In this document: piece by piece, positions 36,173 through 47,903 of the stretch
How the letters are laid out: every line of letters starts with the position of its first letter
Position numbering within the stretch: the stretch's first letter is position 1
Assembly: GCF_029873635.1 (NCBI RefSeq)
Contig: NC_080420.1
Coordinates: 33,750,231 to 33,814,230, forward strand
Direction of reading: 5' to 3'
Origin: Malania oleifera
Taxonomy: Eukaryota > Streptophyta > Magnoliopsida > Santalales > Ximeniaceae
Length of the DNA: 64,000 nucleotides
Made by a program: the position numbers and the translations under genes
Notes under the pieces: model-generated
Told to the model about the DNA's origin: nothing
Databases searched by the model: none
What the model saw: the letters and a program-made list of their open reading frames with translations, nothing else

Positions 36173-39100
36173 ATGAAGGCTAATTCTTTGTTTCTGTTAA
36201 CGCCAGTGCTGTCTCTGATCTTCTCAGCGTTGCTAGCAGCAGCTGCTGACAAAAGGGCAAGCATTCATTTCTCAACTCTCTACCATTTATTTATATATCT
36301 CTACTTTCTTGATTCCTTCATTAATTCATAAGCTTCTCTGATTTGCCATTATAATAAATATACTAATATTCTTTTTATTTAATCGCAGTCATATGTGGTA
36401 TACTTAGGGGGGCACTCGGGCGTTGGGAAAGCTTCTGAATGGGATGCCCATGCAGCTGCAGTCGCCGATTCCCACTACCAGCTTTTGGGTTCTTGCTTGG
36501 GAAGGTAAAGTTAATTAATTGTGCATATTCATGTAGGAGTAGATGATTTTTTTAATTATTATTAATATGAATGTGTACAATGAATGTATGTAGCGTGGAG
36601 AAGGCAAAGGAAGCAATTTTTTACTCTTATACAAATTATATCAATGGTTTTGCTGCAGTCCTTGATGACCAGGAAGCGATTGCCCTCTCTGGTATATGAG
36701 CCTTATATATATATAAGTGAAGTTGGAATGGTTATTTATTTGTTTTCTTCTTTAATACGTTTGTTTATATATATTTTCATGGGCACAGAGCATCCAAAAG
36801 TCATATCTGTTTTTAGAAATGAGAAGAAAGAATTGCACACGACAAGGTCATGGAAATTTTTGGGATTAGAGGGAAGCAGAGGGGAGATTCCTACTGATTC
36901 TGTTTGGCCCAAGGCCAATTTTGGGGAAGATGTCATCATTGCAAATCTTGATACGGGTAATTAACTCAGTATTGATCCTTTTGTTGATTAAACTACACTA
37001 ATTAATCAGTAATTGTTCACTAAGTCCTGAACTTCTTTATATGTTTAGGCTTTGTCCTGAAAAATCTTAGTGAAAGGAAAGGGAGATATGAAGGAGTTCG
37101 CTTTTCATGTTTGGTTACCAAGAAAAATAAGAAAGAAAACAAAAAGTATACTAAATCAGTTAACAAAAATATGATAATTAAACTAAACTTTGCTTCTTTT
37201 TGATTTTTTCCTTCTTGATAATTAATTAAAGAGAAACACATGCAAAAATTGAAGGGATTTTATTTTGTGTTTTTGCTTATTCGATATTTCACCCCCCCCC
37301 CCCCCCCCTTTTTTTTATGAGTTATGATGAATTGGAATAATGAAGATTAATGCAATGTAGGGGTCTGGCCAGAGTCCGAGAGCTTCAGTGATGAAGGCAT
37401 TACTACACCCATACCAAACAAGTGGAAAGGGTCCTGTGATGGACTTCAATGCAACAGGTTCACTTCCTCCTAATCTTTTTTATCTCATTCTATAATACTT
37501 ACTATTAATTGTGGGTACACAATATGCCTCACTCATATTTTTAAATATGTTATTTCTAAATTAGAAAATAATGATTTGTAAATCTTGTAATCAAATGATA
37601 ACTCATAAGATCAAGCTTATTTTACAAAAAAATATGGAATAAAATAATGCGAGTTGAAAGTTACTTCCTCCTCTCCTAATTTGTAATATAAATACATATT
37701 TTACTTTTAATCGAGATTGTTAAGTAATTAATCAAAAAATATTTTTTAATATTATAGTAATCCATATCTCTTAACGAATTTTCCCAATAACTTCAAAAAA
37801 TTACAAATAATACAATTATGGATTTGGTTTTCTTGATCATCACTTGAATCGATAAATTAAGTGTAGGAAGTTGATTGGAGCAAGGTACTTCAGCAAAGGG
37901 TTTGAAGCTGCCCTGGGTCGACTCAACTCCTCTAACTTTTCCCCTCGTGATACTGAAGGCCATGGTTCCCACACCTTGTCCATTGCTGGCGGCCGCTTTG
38001 TCTACCCTGCTAGCCTTTTTGGCTCTGGCTATGGAACCGCCAAGGGCGGTGCTCCACTTGCCCGACTTGCTACCTACAAGGTCTGTTGGTTTGCGGGATG
38101 TTTCGATGCTGATATTTTGGCCGCCTTCGACGTAGCCATCTACGATAGGGTTGACATCCTCTCTCTCTCTCTCGGTTCTATTGGCTCTAATGATTACTTT
38201 TCAGATTCTGTAGCCATTGGCTCATTCCATGCTACCCAACATGGGATTTTGGTGGTTTGCTCTGCTGGCAACGAAGGACCCAATCCCAGCACCGTTACAA
38301 ATGTGGCACCATGGATCCTCACTGTCGGAGCCGCTACCATTGATAGAGATTTTCCTTCTTATGTCGTTCTCGGTAATAACAAGAAATTTAAGGTTCGCGT
38401 TCTATCCTTACTCACCTTACTTGTTTTGCTCATTATTCCATCCTTGGTTCTCCTCCTCAATTGATGAGTGCTATTAAGCACAACCCACATATAGGTTAGG
38501 CAAAAACATATTATGACTTAGACCTAGAAAAGCAAGTAAGGTTTCATGTTGCACTAAAGAAGCTATAGACTGAATCAAACCTAGCAAAACAAGAATTGGC
38601 TTTGGTAATTTTAATTGGGCCTAGGCTAGTGTAATAATTTTATTGGTTTTTACTTTTGTCCTTTCTAATTCTCACTATTTTTTGGCTTCCATTTAAAAAT
38701 TCATTTGTTGCAAAGAAAAATTAAAAAAAAAAAAAAACTATAAAGCAAAGGTTATGTCTTCCCAAGTCCCCATTGCATCTCCATTTCCCCATACTTATAG
38801 GGGCATACCCTATGCTTAATGCCTCATGTAGATGCCCAATTTTGCCTGGCCATTATATAGCAAAATTTGGGTTTTTTTAACCCTATTTTCATATCATTTT
38901 TAGGCTTATTAAGGTGGTCTTTGTTTTAAAAAAAATATGGGTGTCGTCTTAGGTCTTCCCCCAAGAACGATCCCTCATTTCACTCACCTCGCTAGCCATT
39001 TTTTCAATTATATGCATTAAAGTGTCTTTTTTTTTAACAATAATTAAGGTTTTCATTAAGACAATCAAATAATACAAAAAATAAAAATAAAAAAAGATAA

Positions 39101-42100
39101 GTACAAAAAAAAAAAAATAAAGAAAAAAAAAAAAACAAAAAATACTAGCTTCTCAGGTCAACTCTTCCAATCTTGAAAACCTTCACACACAAGGACAGAT
39201 GCCTAGGTTATAAAGGGCCCAACTTGGCTTATTTTGGAATTTAAAGCCTAATTGGGCTTATGTGGGGAAGTCAAGTCCATTGTGGACCTATGCCAAACCC
39301 CATTTCCCCCAACCTATTTCCACCTAAGCCCCAAATATCTTAAAAGACTTAACCCCCCTAGCCTACCTGCAAAGCTGTTTTCCCTCCTTCTCCACTATAG
39401 ACTACACTTGCTCCACTACTCTTTGCCCCACCACCTTGCCTCCCATGCCAACCTAAACATATCTAGACCCCTTACAATCTTGTCCCTCCCTCCCTAGCCT
39501 ATAAATAGAGGGAGACCTAAGAAAGCCAAAGGGGGAAACCACTTGGGTTGTAGCATAAAAAAGAGGAAATAGAGAGAAAGAAAGGGAAAGTTGAGAAAGG
39601 GGAACTATGTTGAGGCAGAGAGGAGGAGCAGGAGAAAGAAGAAGAAACGGGGAAGAAGAAAGGAGTAAGAAAGAAGAGGTGAATCAGAAGAGGAGGAAGA
39701 AGCACATCAAAAGAGGACTTTTGGAGACCAAAGGTAGGCTCCCCCACTTTCCCCTAGATATGTTTTCTTTCAAGTATATTAATATGCTCTCCTACATTTG
39801 GTTTCAATCCTAAAATCTCAATTTCAGATCCCCAAAAATCTTAGTTTTAGAGACCCCTAAATCCCTAGACTAGTGCCTTTGAAATCCCTAGCAAGAGACC
39901 CCTAAATCCCCACCAAGAGACCTTTAAATCTCCATACTAGTGCCCCTGAAATCCCCCACCAAGAGACCCCTAAACTCCCAAACAGGGCCACAAAAATCCC
40001 CTAAAAAAACCCTTGGAAAAACCCCTAAGGCAGACCCGATTTTTGACATGGATCTAAGAAGCCCAAACCCGAAAACCCAGGTCAAAATACCCAGATCTAG
40101 GTCAAAGGATCCAAATCCATACACCCTGACTCGACCTAAGGACTTAGGTAAACTTAACCCAAGTCCAAGTCAATAGACCCAAAACCCAATTTGGATCCAA
40201 TAACCAAGGTCTGACCCATTTACCTAGACCCAAGTCAGTGCTGGCCTAGGTCCCCTTTGACCCACCTACCCGAGACCGAGGCTAGTTTTGACCTGGGTCA
40301 ATTACCCTGACTCAGCCCTAGCTAGTCCAAGCTTAACCTAGACCTAGACCTAGACCTAAACCCCTCCTAGACCTAGCCCATTTCTCTGGCCTAGTCCCAA
40401 ATCAAGCCCAATTGGGCTTGACTTGCACAACCCCAAAACCCATAGCCCCATTGGGCTTGTTAAAGCCCAAGCTCCCACAAGACCACTCCACTCTAGCCCA
40501 TTCCCAAACCCTAACTACATATTTGACCCATTCAAAAAAGAAACAACATCTAGCCCTACTTGTTAAAGCCTATTCCCCCACAATCAACCCCTAGCCCAAC
40601 CATCTTAGGGCCTAATTGAGCCTTACCCAATTAAGCATGTCCTAACCTATCCCCCATGGCCTAACCTAAATTAAACCAAGACCCAAACAGAACTAAACTC
40701 TAACTAGATCCCTAACCTAACCTAACCTAGCCTCTGCTAACTCTAGTCAACCTTGAACCCAAACCCTTGTTTGGCTCAGGAGAATTGGTAAGAAAATCCC
40801 CAAAAAAAAAATCCACAGTAGACCCAACGAACACACAACATGTTCATATATTTTATCTTTCCTATTATGTGTGCATGTGCCTGTATGATTGTGTGTGTAT
40901 GCACAAGTCTTGAAAAATTCTAGAAAATAGAGGAAAATTATAAAAAATAAAATAAAAATTGGGACCATTTTTAATCAATTTTGTTCACCTTTTGTGGCTT
41001 CCCTTATGTAGTTTGTTTATGTTATGTCTTGTTTGCTGCATGATCATGTGTTTTATCTTTCCTCTTATATGTGTTTGTGCATGTATGATTGTGTGTGTGC
41101 ACACTCCCATGAGGAGGAATTGAATGAATTAGGGTTATGTAATCCCCAGTTATCACTTGAGGGGTGAGAAGTCTAATAAAATCACTTTGGGTTCATATGA
41201 CGGTGATTCTATTAGACTCCTTGATTTATGTTCATTGTTTTGCATACCTTGTGATTTACATGCTTTTGAATAAATGTTTGCTTTTATGGATTGCGTGTGT
41301 CATTTAAACAAACTTCCATAATAAATTTTCCTTTGAACTTAGTGGTTATATCTTTGCATGCCCTCGAGGAATCAGAGGCGTGAGGATATTGTCTTTCACA
41401 AGGCCTCCTGATCTTTAAAGGTCGGGTAAAAGAAACTCCCCCTAATTTACAATAAACTCAATAAGAAAATAATATTCATTGGGATCATTGGGGGTTGTGC
41501 TGTCGCACGTCTTTGGAGATCCCGAGGTGAGCGTAGCTTTTGATTCTCACAAGGTTGCCTCATATATTATGGGCTGGTTATTGAAATAAAGGGGAAGAAT
41601 TTGAGTATTGATCAGTTATTTTTTGAAGATAATCCTAGGGTAATCATGTTCCATCCTTTAGGTGGATATAAAAGGGTGTTAATACCTTCCCTTTGCATAA
41701 CCTTACTCCCAAATCCAACTTGATTACACAAACTATTGACTATCGGTTTCCTTAAACCTAGGAATAGTTTAGAGACCAACAAATTGGTAACATTTTTAAT
41801 AGGTGTTCTAACCTCACCTAGGTTAAAAATAGGTTAATTTCAAGTCTACCATTCGGTCGAGGTGACATAAAGATTCGACCCTTGTATTTCAGGAGTTGAC
41901 CCCCTTTGGGACGTCGAGACACCCCAAAGCAACACAATCAATGCTACAAAGTGCTACCTATAAGATCCTTGACAGTTGCATGAGGACCCAAATCAGTCGA
42001 ACTACCAAATGCCTTATTGCATTTTGTGGATTTTTTAATTTAATCAAAATTTAAAATTTTAATCTTCTTAAAATTGTTATTTGTATTTTCATGTGCCTTC

Positions 42101-45100
42101 CATAAACATAATATTTTTCCCATCATCCTACAATTGACATATTTTCCTTCTTAACTTTTTTTTTTTTTTAATTTGCAATATTTTGTGCTTGTATCAACTT
42201 TAAAACGTATAATTTCATTTTTAAAATATTGATATCATTTTGGAGTGCTTGTGCTTTTTAAATGTTTTCTATACTTCTCATGCTCTGAAAACCCTAAAAC
42301 ACTACTTCCAATGTAAGATTTGCAAATCACTATCGTAATTCTCCTTTTTAGCTAGAGTTACTACTTTCTTTTAAAAAATAAAAATAAAAAAGTTATATAT
42401 TGTGTGAAATCTGACAAAAATGGTTTGATTTGGTGAAAAACTATGAGAATTCAAATGAATTATGAACCCTCTCCCACTCCCAAAGTATATATATATATAT
42501 ATATATTCTTTTAATAATTCTTTTTATTAAGGATAACCAAAAAAGAAGTAGGCAAAAATACTCAAAGCAAAAGAATTCACTTGTAATTCCATCCATTGCA
42601 CGCAACATTGTTTAATTTTTAAATGAACTGAATTGAACAGAGTGATTCCACTTGCATGTGCCACAACATTGATATGCTTTATTTGTTACTTTTTATTTTG
42701 ACCTCAGGGAGTGAGCTATATCACCAATACTCTCCCAATCAAGACATTTTATCCTTTAATACAGTCTGTGGATGCTAAAGCTACCAATGCTTCAACCATA
42801 GAAGCGTAAGTAAAGACTCAAACACATTCTCTTTTTTCTTTTGTCAAATTTCTTAATACAATATTGACATGTTGAGAATTCTCTTACGACAATATAATCT
42901 CTTTATTTTGCAATTGTAAATAGATATTACTTCATTTCCTTTTAAAACAAACAAAGGAAATCATTATACCTCATAGCCTTATGATTGATTGTCATTAGCG
43001 GCCATCCAAAAAAGACGACTTAGAGGAATTTGGAAAGAATATTAGGCAACTTGCTAATATATATATGTACTTCATTTCTTTTTAAAAACAAAGTTAGAAA
43101 ACTATGTTGCTCAACTTTATGGCTGATTATTATTAGAGACCATTCTAATGCCAGAATAATTGAGATGATGAGAGGAATTTGAAAACAATATTAGGCGCCT
43201 TAATTAAGGAAGTATTACATAAAATAATTTCGGTATTATCATTCTCCTTGAGTCGATGTTCGTAAATATTATACAACTTGTTAGTCATAATCAAATGTCA
43301 GCATACTAGTAAAGAAGTATAGGTTTCAAGATCCATTGTTCGTGCATAGTGTCATAGTCTACGATCTCAAACTCCCCCGTGTGATTTGAGTAATGAGTTA
43401 TAGGCCTTTCACATGCTTTTATAGTTAAGGGTGACAAGTCAAGTCAATGGGTTGAGTTTGGTTTAGCTTGTTAACAGGTAAGGCTCAAATTAGGTTTGGA
43501 TTTGGGTCAATTCATTTATAAATAGGAGTGTAAAGCATAAAACCGAACCCTTCCCATTAATTACCAGATTATAAAAGATATCCATTAATAAATATATAAT
43601 ACTTTTATTTTAAACTTTTATTTAATATTTCAACAAATATATATATGATTAATTTTTTTTAAAGTACATATTCTCTTTAAATTTCAATAAATTTGAGTTA
43701 ACCTTTTTTCTTAATAAAAAAATAGTACTTATTTTGACTATTTATTATTTTTCATTTAATATTTTAAGAAACATGAATTAAATTTTTTTTTTTATAAAAT
43801 AATATTTATAAGTTAATATTGATTGCATACCTGAATCAAATCAGATTAACTCGTTAAATAAATGAATTAAATTTAAATTGATTTTATTATAAACAGATCA
43901 TCAAACCTTAAATCTAAATAGCATTATGAGCCTTGGATACATAATTACGCTTGCACGCTCTTGAATGTGGCAGGCGGCTTTGTGTTGTTGGATCCCTTGA
44001 CCCAACAAAGGTGTCAGGGAAGATTGTGCATTGTTGCCGCGGTGGAGTTACTCTGGCCTATAAAGCATTTGCTGTTGCTCAGGCCGGCGGCATTGGCATG
44101 ATACTATCTAATCAATTTTCCAATCAATATACGCCTCCTCTACCCCACATCCTGCCTACTTCACATGTCTCCACCGCTGATGGGCTTGCCATTTCATCCT
44201 ACATCTATGGTTCAGAGTAAGTTCTTGCCTATGGATCTAATTTGGGTTGTTGGATCAATACCTATCAGTAACAGTTGACTTCTCATGCATTAAAATGAAA
44301 TGAATAAGTAGATTGATTGATGTATAAATGGGCAGGGTGATAAATGGATCAAAATATTTTATAAGAATGGGTCATGAATGAGTAAGTGGGTCACTAATAA
44401 TCTGACCAATTTTCATTCAAACCTATATATCTTGATCCATACGTGCCATTTAACATATTTAATCATGACATACAGTTCGTTTTTCAATATGCACCTCTTG
44501 TTTCTGTGTTTGAGGCTTCTTTTTTTTCCTCCTTCCAACTTCAGATCGCCAGTGGCCTATATTATTGGAGCAACTGAAATCGATATAATACCAGCACCTA
44601 TGGTACCTCGTTTCTCGTCAGTTGGACCTAACAACATCACTTCAGAGATTCTCAAAGTTAGCATTTTACCAGCCCTAATTCATGTCAAACACTTGGTTAA
44701 GTAATTAAAATGTGTCTGTAATACACAATTCATGCTCTTACGGCGCAAAATATTTGATGGCCTTTCATGTTTTTACTTGTTATTTAATTAGTCGCATAAA
44801 ACTAAAAAATACAATGCACGTACATTGTCCACCTTCATTATATTTAAAGCTAAATTTCAATTTTCAGCCGGATGTCACTGCGCCCGGAGTGTCTATTCTA
44901 GCTGCATTCTCGGAAGCACCAGGCCTAGGTCCTACTTTTATTCCATTAGATCAACGTCGTGTCCCGTTCAATATTCTTTCTGGAACTTCAATGTCATGTC
45001 CCCATGTTTCTGGTGCTGCTGCCCTTGTAAAAGCCATTCATCCCGGTTGGAGCCCAGCGGCCATCAAATCTGCGATCATGACCTCTGGTCGGTACTCGCT

Positions 45101-45791
45101 TCTTTTTCTCTTGCTTTCTTTTCTCTTTCCCCCTTTTCTCCGTTTTCGCCATTTATTACTCTATCAATAGCTCTTGGATGTTGCAACATGCATTACTGTT
45201 CCAGCCAGAACCAAGGCCAACGCGAGAGAGCCAATGATGAATGAGTCTCTATCAGTGGCAAACTTCTTCAGCTATGGTGCAGGGCTAATTAGGCCCAATC
45301 GGGCAGCGGACCCAGGCTTGGTCTATGATCTAGGTACCCTTGATTACTTGAACTTTCTATGCGCCATTGGTTATAACGCAACCAAAATGTCAATATTCAT
45401 GGAGGGAGACAATAAGCCATTCACATGCCCTCCAAATGCCACTGCGCCTACAGATCTGAATTACCCATCAATTACCATCCCTGATCTCTCTGGCAAGAAA
45501 ATGGTGTACAGAACAGTCAGGAATGTGGGAGATCAAGGCAGCACCACCTATACTGTTCGTATCAAAGAACCTGCAGGAATATTAGTTAAGGTTGAACCAG
45601 AGAGTCTGAGGTTTGAGGAGGTGAACCAAAAGCAAATGTTCACGGTGACTGTGGAGCCGAAGAAGGAAGATGGCGCAGTTGCAAGAGATGATGAGAGCGG
45701 TGACTATAGGTTTGGAATGATTATATGGTCGGACAGGAAGCATTCAGTGAGGAGCCCTCTTGTGGTCGGCCTGAGCAACAAAAAAGACTGA
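36173..45791 (+). CDS. subtilisin-like serine protease (subtilase S8, SBT5-like), 11 exons, intact
   Basis: Exons: 36173-36256, 36389-36504, 36594-36691, 36789-36956, 37361-37457, 37867-38392, 42708-42805, 43974-44216, 44545-44656, 44868-45087, 45205-45791; all phases join without a stop to 782 residues, a normal subtilase length. Residues 1-24 are a signal peptide ([20 protein letters not shown]). Residues 29-116 form the I9 inhibitor prodomain ([11 protein letters not shown]), with the likely maturation site before TTRSW. Catalytic residues are Asp154 (NLDTG), His220 (GHGSHT), oxyanion Asn323 (SAGNEGP) and Ser555 (SGTSMSCPH). A protease-associated insertion spans about 365-510 and a fibronectin-III-like C-terminus about 680-780. 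By family it is secreted to apoplast or cell wall and autocatalytically matured; substrates are unknown. The usual GAGH is GAGL (SYGAGLIRP). It resembles SBT5.3/5.4; the exact orthologue is not fixed. Confidence 0.97.
36257..36388 (+). other. subtilase intron 1 with GC donor
   Basis: The coding join ADKR|SYVVYLG requires the intron to start GCAAGC after AAAAGG and end TTAATCGCAG. No GT lies near this point that would keep the conserved join, so this is a GC-AG intron. The other nine introns use GT-AG. Confidence 0.8.
38393..42707 (+). mobile_element. subtilase intron 6 enlarged by a Tat/Ogre-type LTR
   Basis: The 4315-bp intron (donor AAGGTTCGC, acceptor TTTTGACCTCAG) is several-fold longer than the others. 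Its 3' part (41640-41921: AAAAGGGTGTTAATACC, CACCTAGGTTAAAAATAGG, CTTTGGGACGTCGAGACA) parallels the Tat-like LTR end at 33600-33891. A retroelement-type TATA box GCCTATAAATAGAGGG lies at 39497-39512, followed by a purine-rich leader. At 39830-40740 is a C/A-rich stretch of CCTAGACCTAGAC-like repeats. No pol or gag was found, so it is probably a solo LTR in the same orientation as the gene; its left border is not determined. Confidence 0.6.
42806..43973 (+). other. subtilase intron 7
   Basis: The intron has donor GAAGC|GTAAGT and acceptor AATGTGGCAG|GCGG. It is AT-rich; at 43430-43560 is a patch (AAGGGTGACAAGTCAAGTC, AATGGGTTGAGTTTGG) resembling one end of a hAT-type MITE, but no second end or target duplication was found. 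A TA run is at 42486-42506, in the preceding intron. Confidence 0.6.
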
Positions 45792-45920
45792 AGTGAAAGA
45801 AACTCCATGTTGTTTCAATGTTCATAAAAGTCGTTTCATCCTTTTAATTTGGTGTATGTGGTCTCAGAATCATATCTATAGCCCATAATAAATAAATAAA
45901 AATTCAAATAATCTACTTAA
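45792..45920 (+). terminator. 3' untranslated region and probable poly(A) signal of the subtilase
   Basis: AATAAATAAATAAA at about 45887-45900 lies some 100 nt after the stop codon, in a U-rich context typical of plant near-upstream elements. The cleavage site itself cannot be read from the sequence. Confidence 0.5.
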
Positions 45921-46930
45921 TTGTTGTGCATTAGCAAGTAGCAACTTCACTTCAATCCAAAAAACATACTTTTGTTTTACATTTGAGGATTTAAGTTTTG
46001 TGTGCATTTAAATTTTTTTTAGCCCCTAGAAACTGCTTGCTTAATTGCAATCACAGCCATTACGAGGATGCACAATCCTGCTTGAGAATAATAAATTGAA
46101 GAAATTAATTTGAGAATTCCAAGTTGGAACTTGAATGGAATTCCCTTATGCTGGAAATTCAAATACAAGAACATATGTATCAGACAGCTATGTTGTATTT
46201 CACATACAAAAACAGAGAGAAACTAACTGTGCAAGGGCTCATCTTAAAGTTGGCATTGAATTCAACAAATTCTAGTATAATTAGATTGAAATCGCTTATT
46301 TCAGGAAATTTTTTTTTTTTTTTTTCAAATTCTAGTATATATTATGTATGTAGTTAGTCAATTGAATATCTTTTTAAATTTTGTTAGATTTTTATTTTTG
46401 TTACTTGTCATCTATTGTCCAACAATAAAATATGTACATAAAATATTATGGAAACATTTGACTTGGGTTATATGCTAGTTAAGTGCATTTTTAATTTTTT
46501 TTTTTGGGTGTATTTTCTACTTGAAATTGTGATTACTATCCTGTGAATATAATTTTGTTTGCTCCTATGAATTCCCAAATATGCAATATCATAATAGTGG
46601 TTATCTGATTCATTGGGTAACTGATAAGGTGGGGAAAAGGGTCTTGAAGGAGAAAAGAGATTGAATATGGCAAATGAGTGTAGTAAGAAAAAATGTGTGT
46701 ACCTTGCTCAGTGTACGCACCTAATTTTATCCGAACTTTATATAGCAAAAATGACTACTAACTTTTTCAAATCGGAAAGTAATTTTAAGAGGTTTTCTAA
46801 GTTTGCCTTCTAACAATCTCTTCTAATTTTCTAATACTCACCTTTTCGAGCTAAAATATAAATATGTTTATATTTTTTTTACATCATATTACAAAATTCA
46901 TGAAAACCACAATTCCATATATTAGAATAC

Positions 46931-46996
<66 letters not shown>

Positions 46997-47473
46997 TTCC
47001 CAGCCCATCTTCATTCTTAGGCTTCAATTCCTGCACCTGCACACACAAAAGCCCAAGATTAAATTAGTTTCAGCCCACAGAAATTTAAACTAGCCCATGT
47101 AATTTAACCCAATCCCTTATTTAATTAATTTTTCTTGCAGCCTCAATCAAATTTGGCAGCAACCTACATGCTGCTGCACCAATTGCCCTAACCCCATAGC
47201 CCTTTGCTGCCTGTAGCAAATTTTGTAGCAGAATAGCTGCCCAAGAAACCCAACTGTAGGCTGTCAATTGAAAAAGCAAATTAGAGAGGGAAATCCCTCA
47301 TTAAAAGCAATAGCATGACTGGCCAATGAAAAAGTAGATTGCTGATTTTGTTGAATTTGGTTTAAATGTTTAGGGGCAAGTACATAAAAGGCAGTGCTGA
47401 CAATGCTCAAAAAGGGCTCAAATTTGCATTGTTAAATTTTGAATGGTATAGATTTTTAAGCTTCAAATATATT
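45921..47473. other. intergenic; GA microsatellite
   Basis: No gene is supported. A (GA)n run occupies 46934-46993. Short open frames here (for example 46124-46357 and 46536-46748) have no recognisable motifs and low-complexity ends. Confidence 0.6.
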
Positions 47474-47852
47474 TGTTAGCCTCAATGGCCACATGATTCT
47501 AATTGTCGTATTTTGATGATTTTTAAGTCACTAATTTTTGCATATCAAGTTATGATAGGTACAAGTGGCGAAATCATGAAAATATAGGTTAATAGATAAA
47601 GATCTAGTGAACACTCTCATGGAAGATCTCAAACACATTTGATGGATCACGTGTGAATTCTTATGTAATGGGTAGGCCTGGCAAAACGGGTCATAACCTG
47701 TCAGGTTATTCGGACCCACCCGTTTAAAATAGGTTCGGATTTAAAGAAGTCAACCCTTTTAATAATTGGGTGGGTCACGAGTTGACCTGTTTATAAATGG
47801 GTTCAACCGGGTTCGGACGGGTCACCCGCCGAGTGACCCGTTAATTTGGATC

Positions 47853-47903
<51 letters not shown>

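Noticed and set aside
37293..37309. Poly-C tract as a regulatory element of the subtilase
   Set aside because: A homopolymer in intron 4 with no other sign of function; could also be a sequencing artefact.
40700..40740. Interstitial telomere repeat
   Set aside because: The unit is CCTAAC, three copies only, not the plant CCCTAAA repeat.
45174..45791. Independent 205-residue gene starting at 45174
   Set aside because: It is the last exon of the subtilase; the first 10 residues are intron sequence before the acceptor at 45204.
36173..45791. Subtilase as a pseudogene because of the long intron and retroelement insertion
   Set aside because: All exons join in phase, the catalytic residues are present and the length is normal; nothing in the coding sequence is broken.
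46864..47067. Frame with an Arg-Glu repeat (also at 61464-61652)
   Set aside because: Produced by GA microsatellites; no protein features beyond them.
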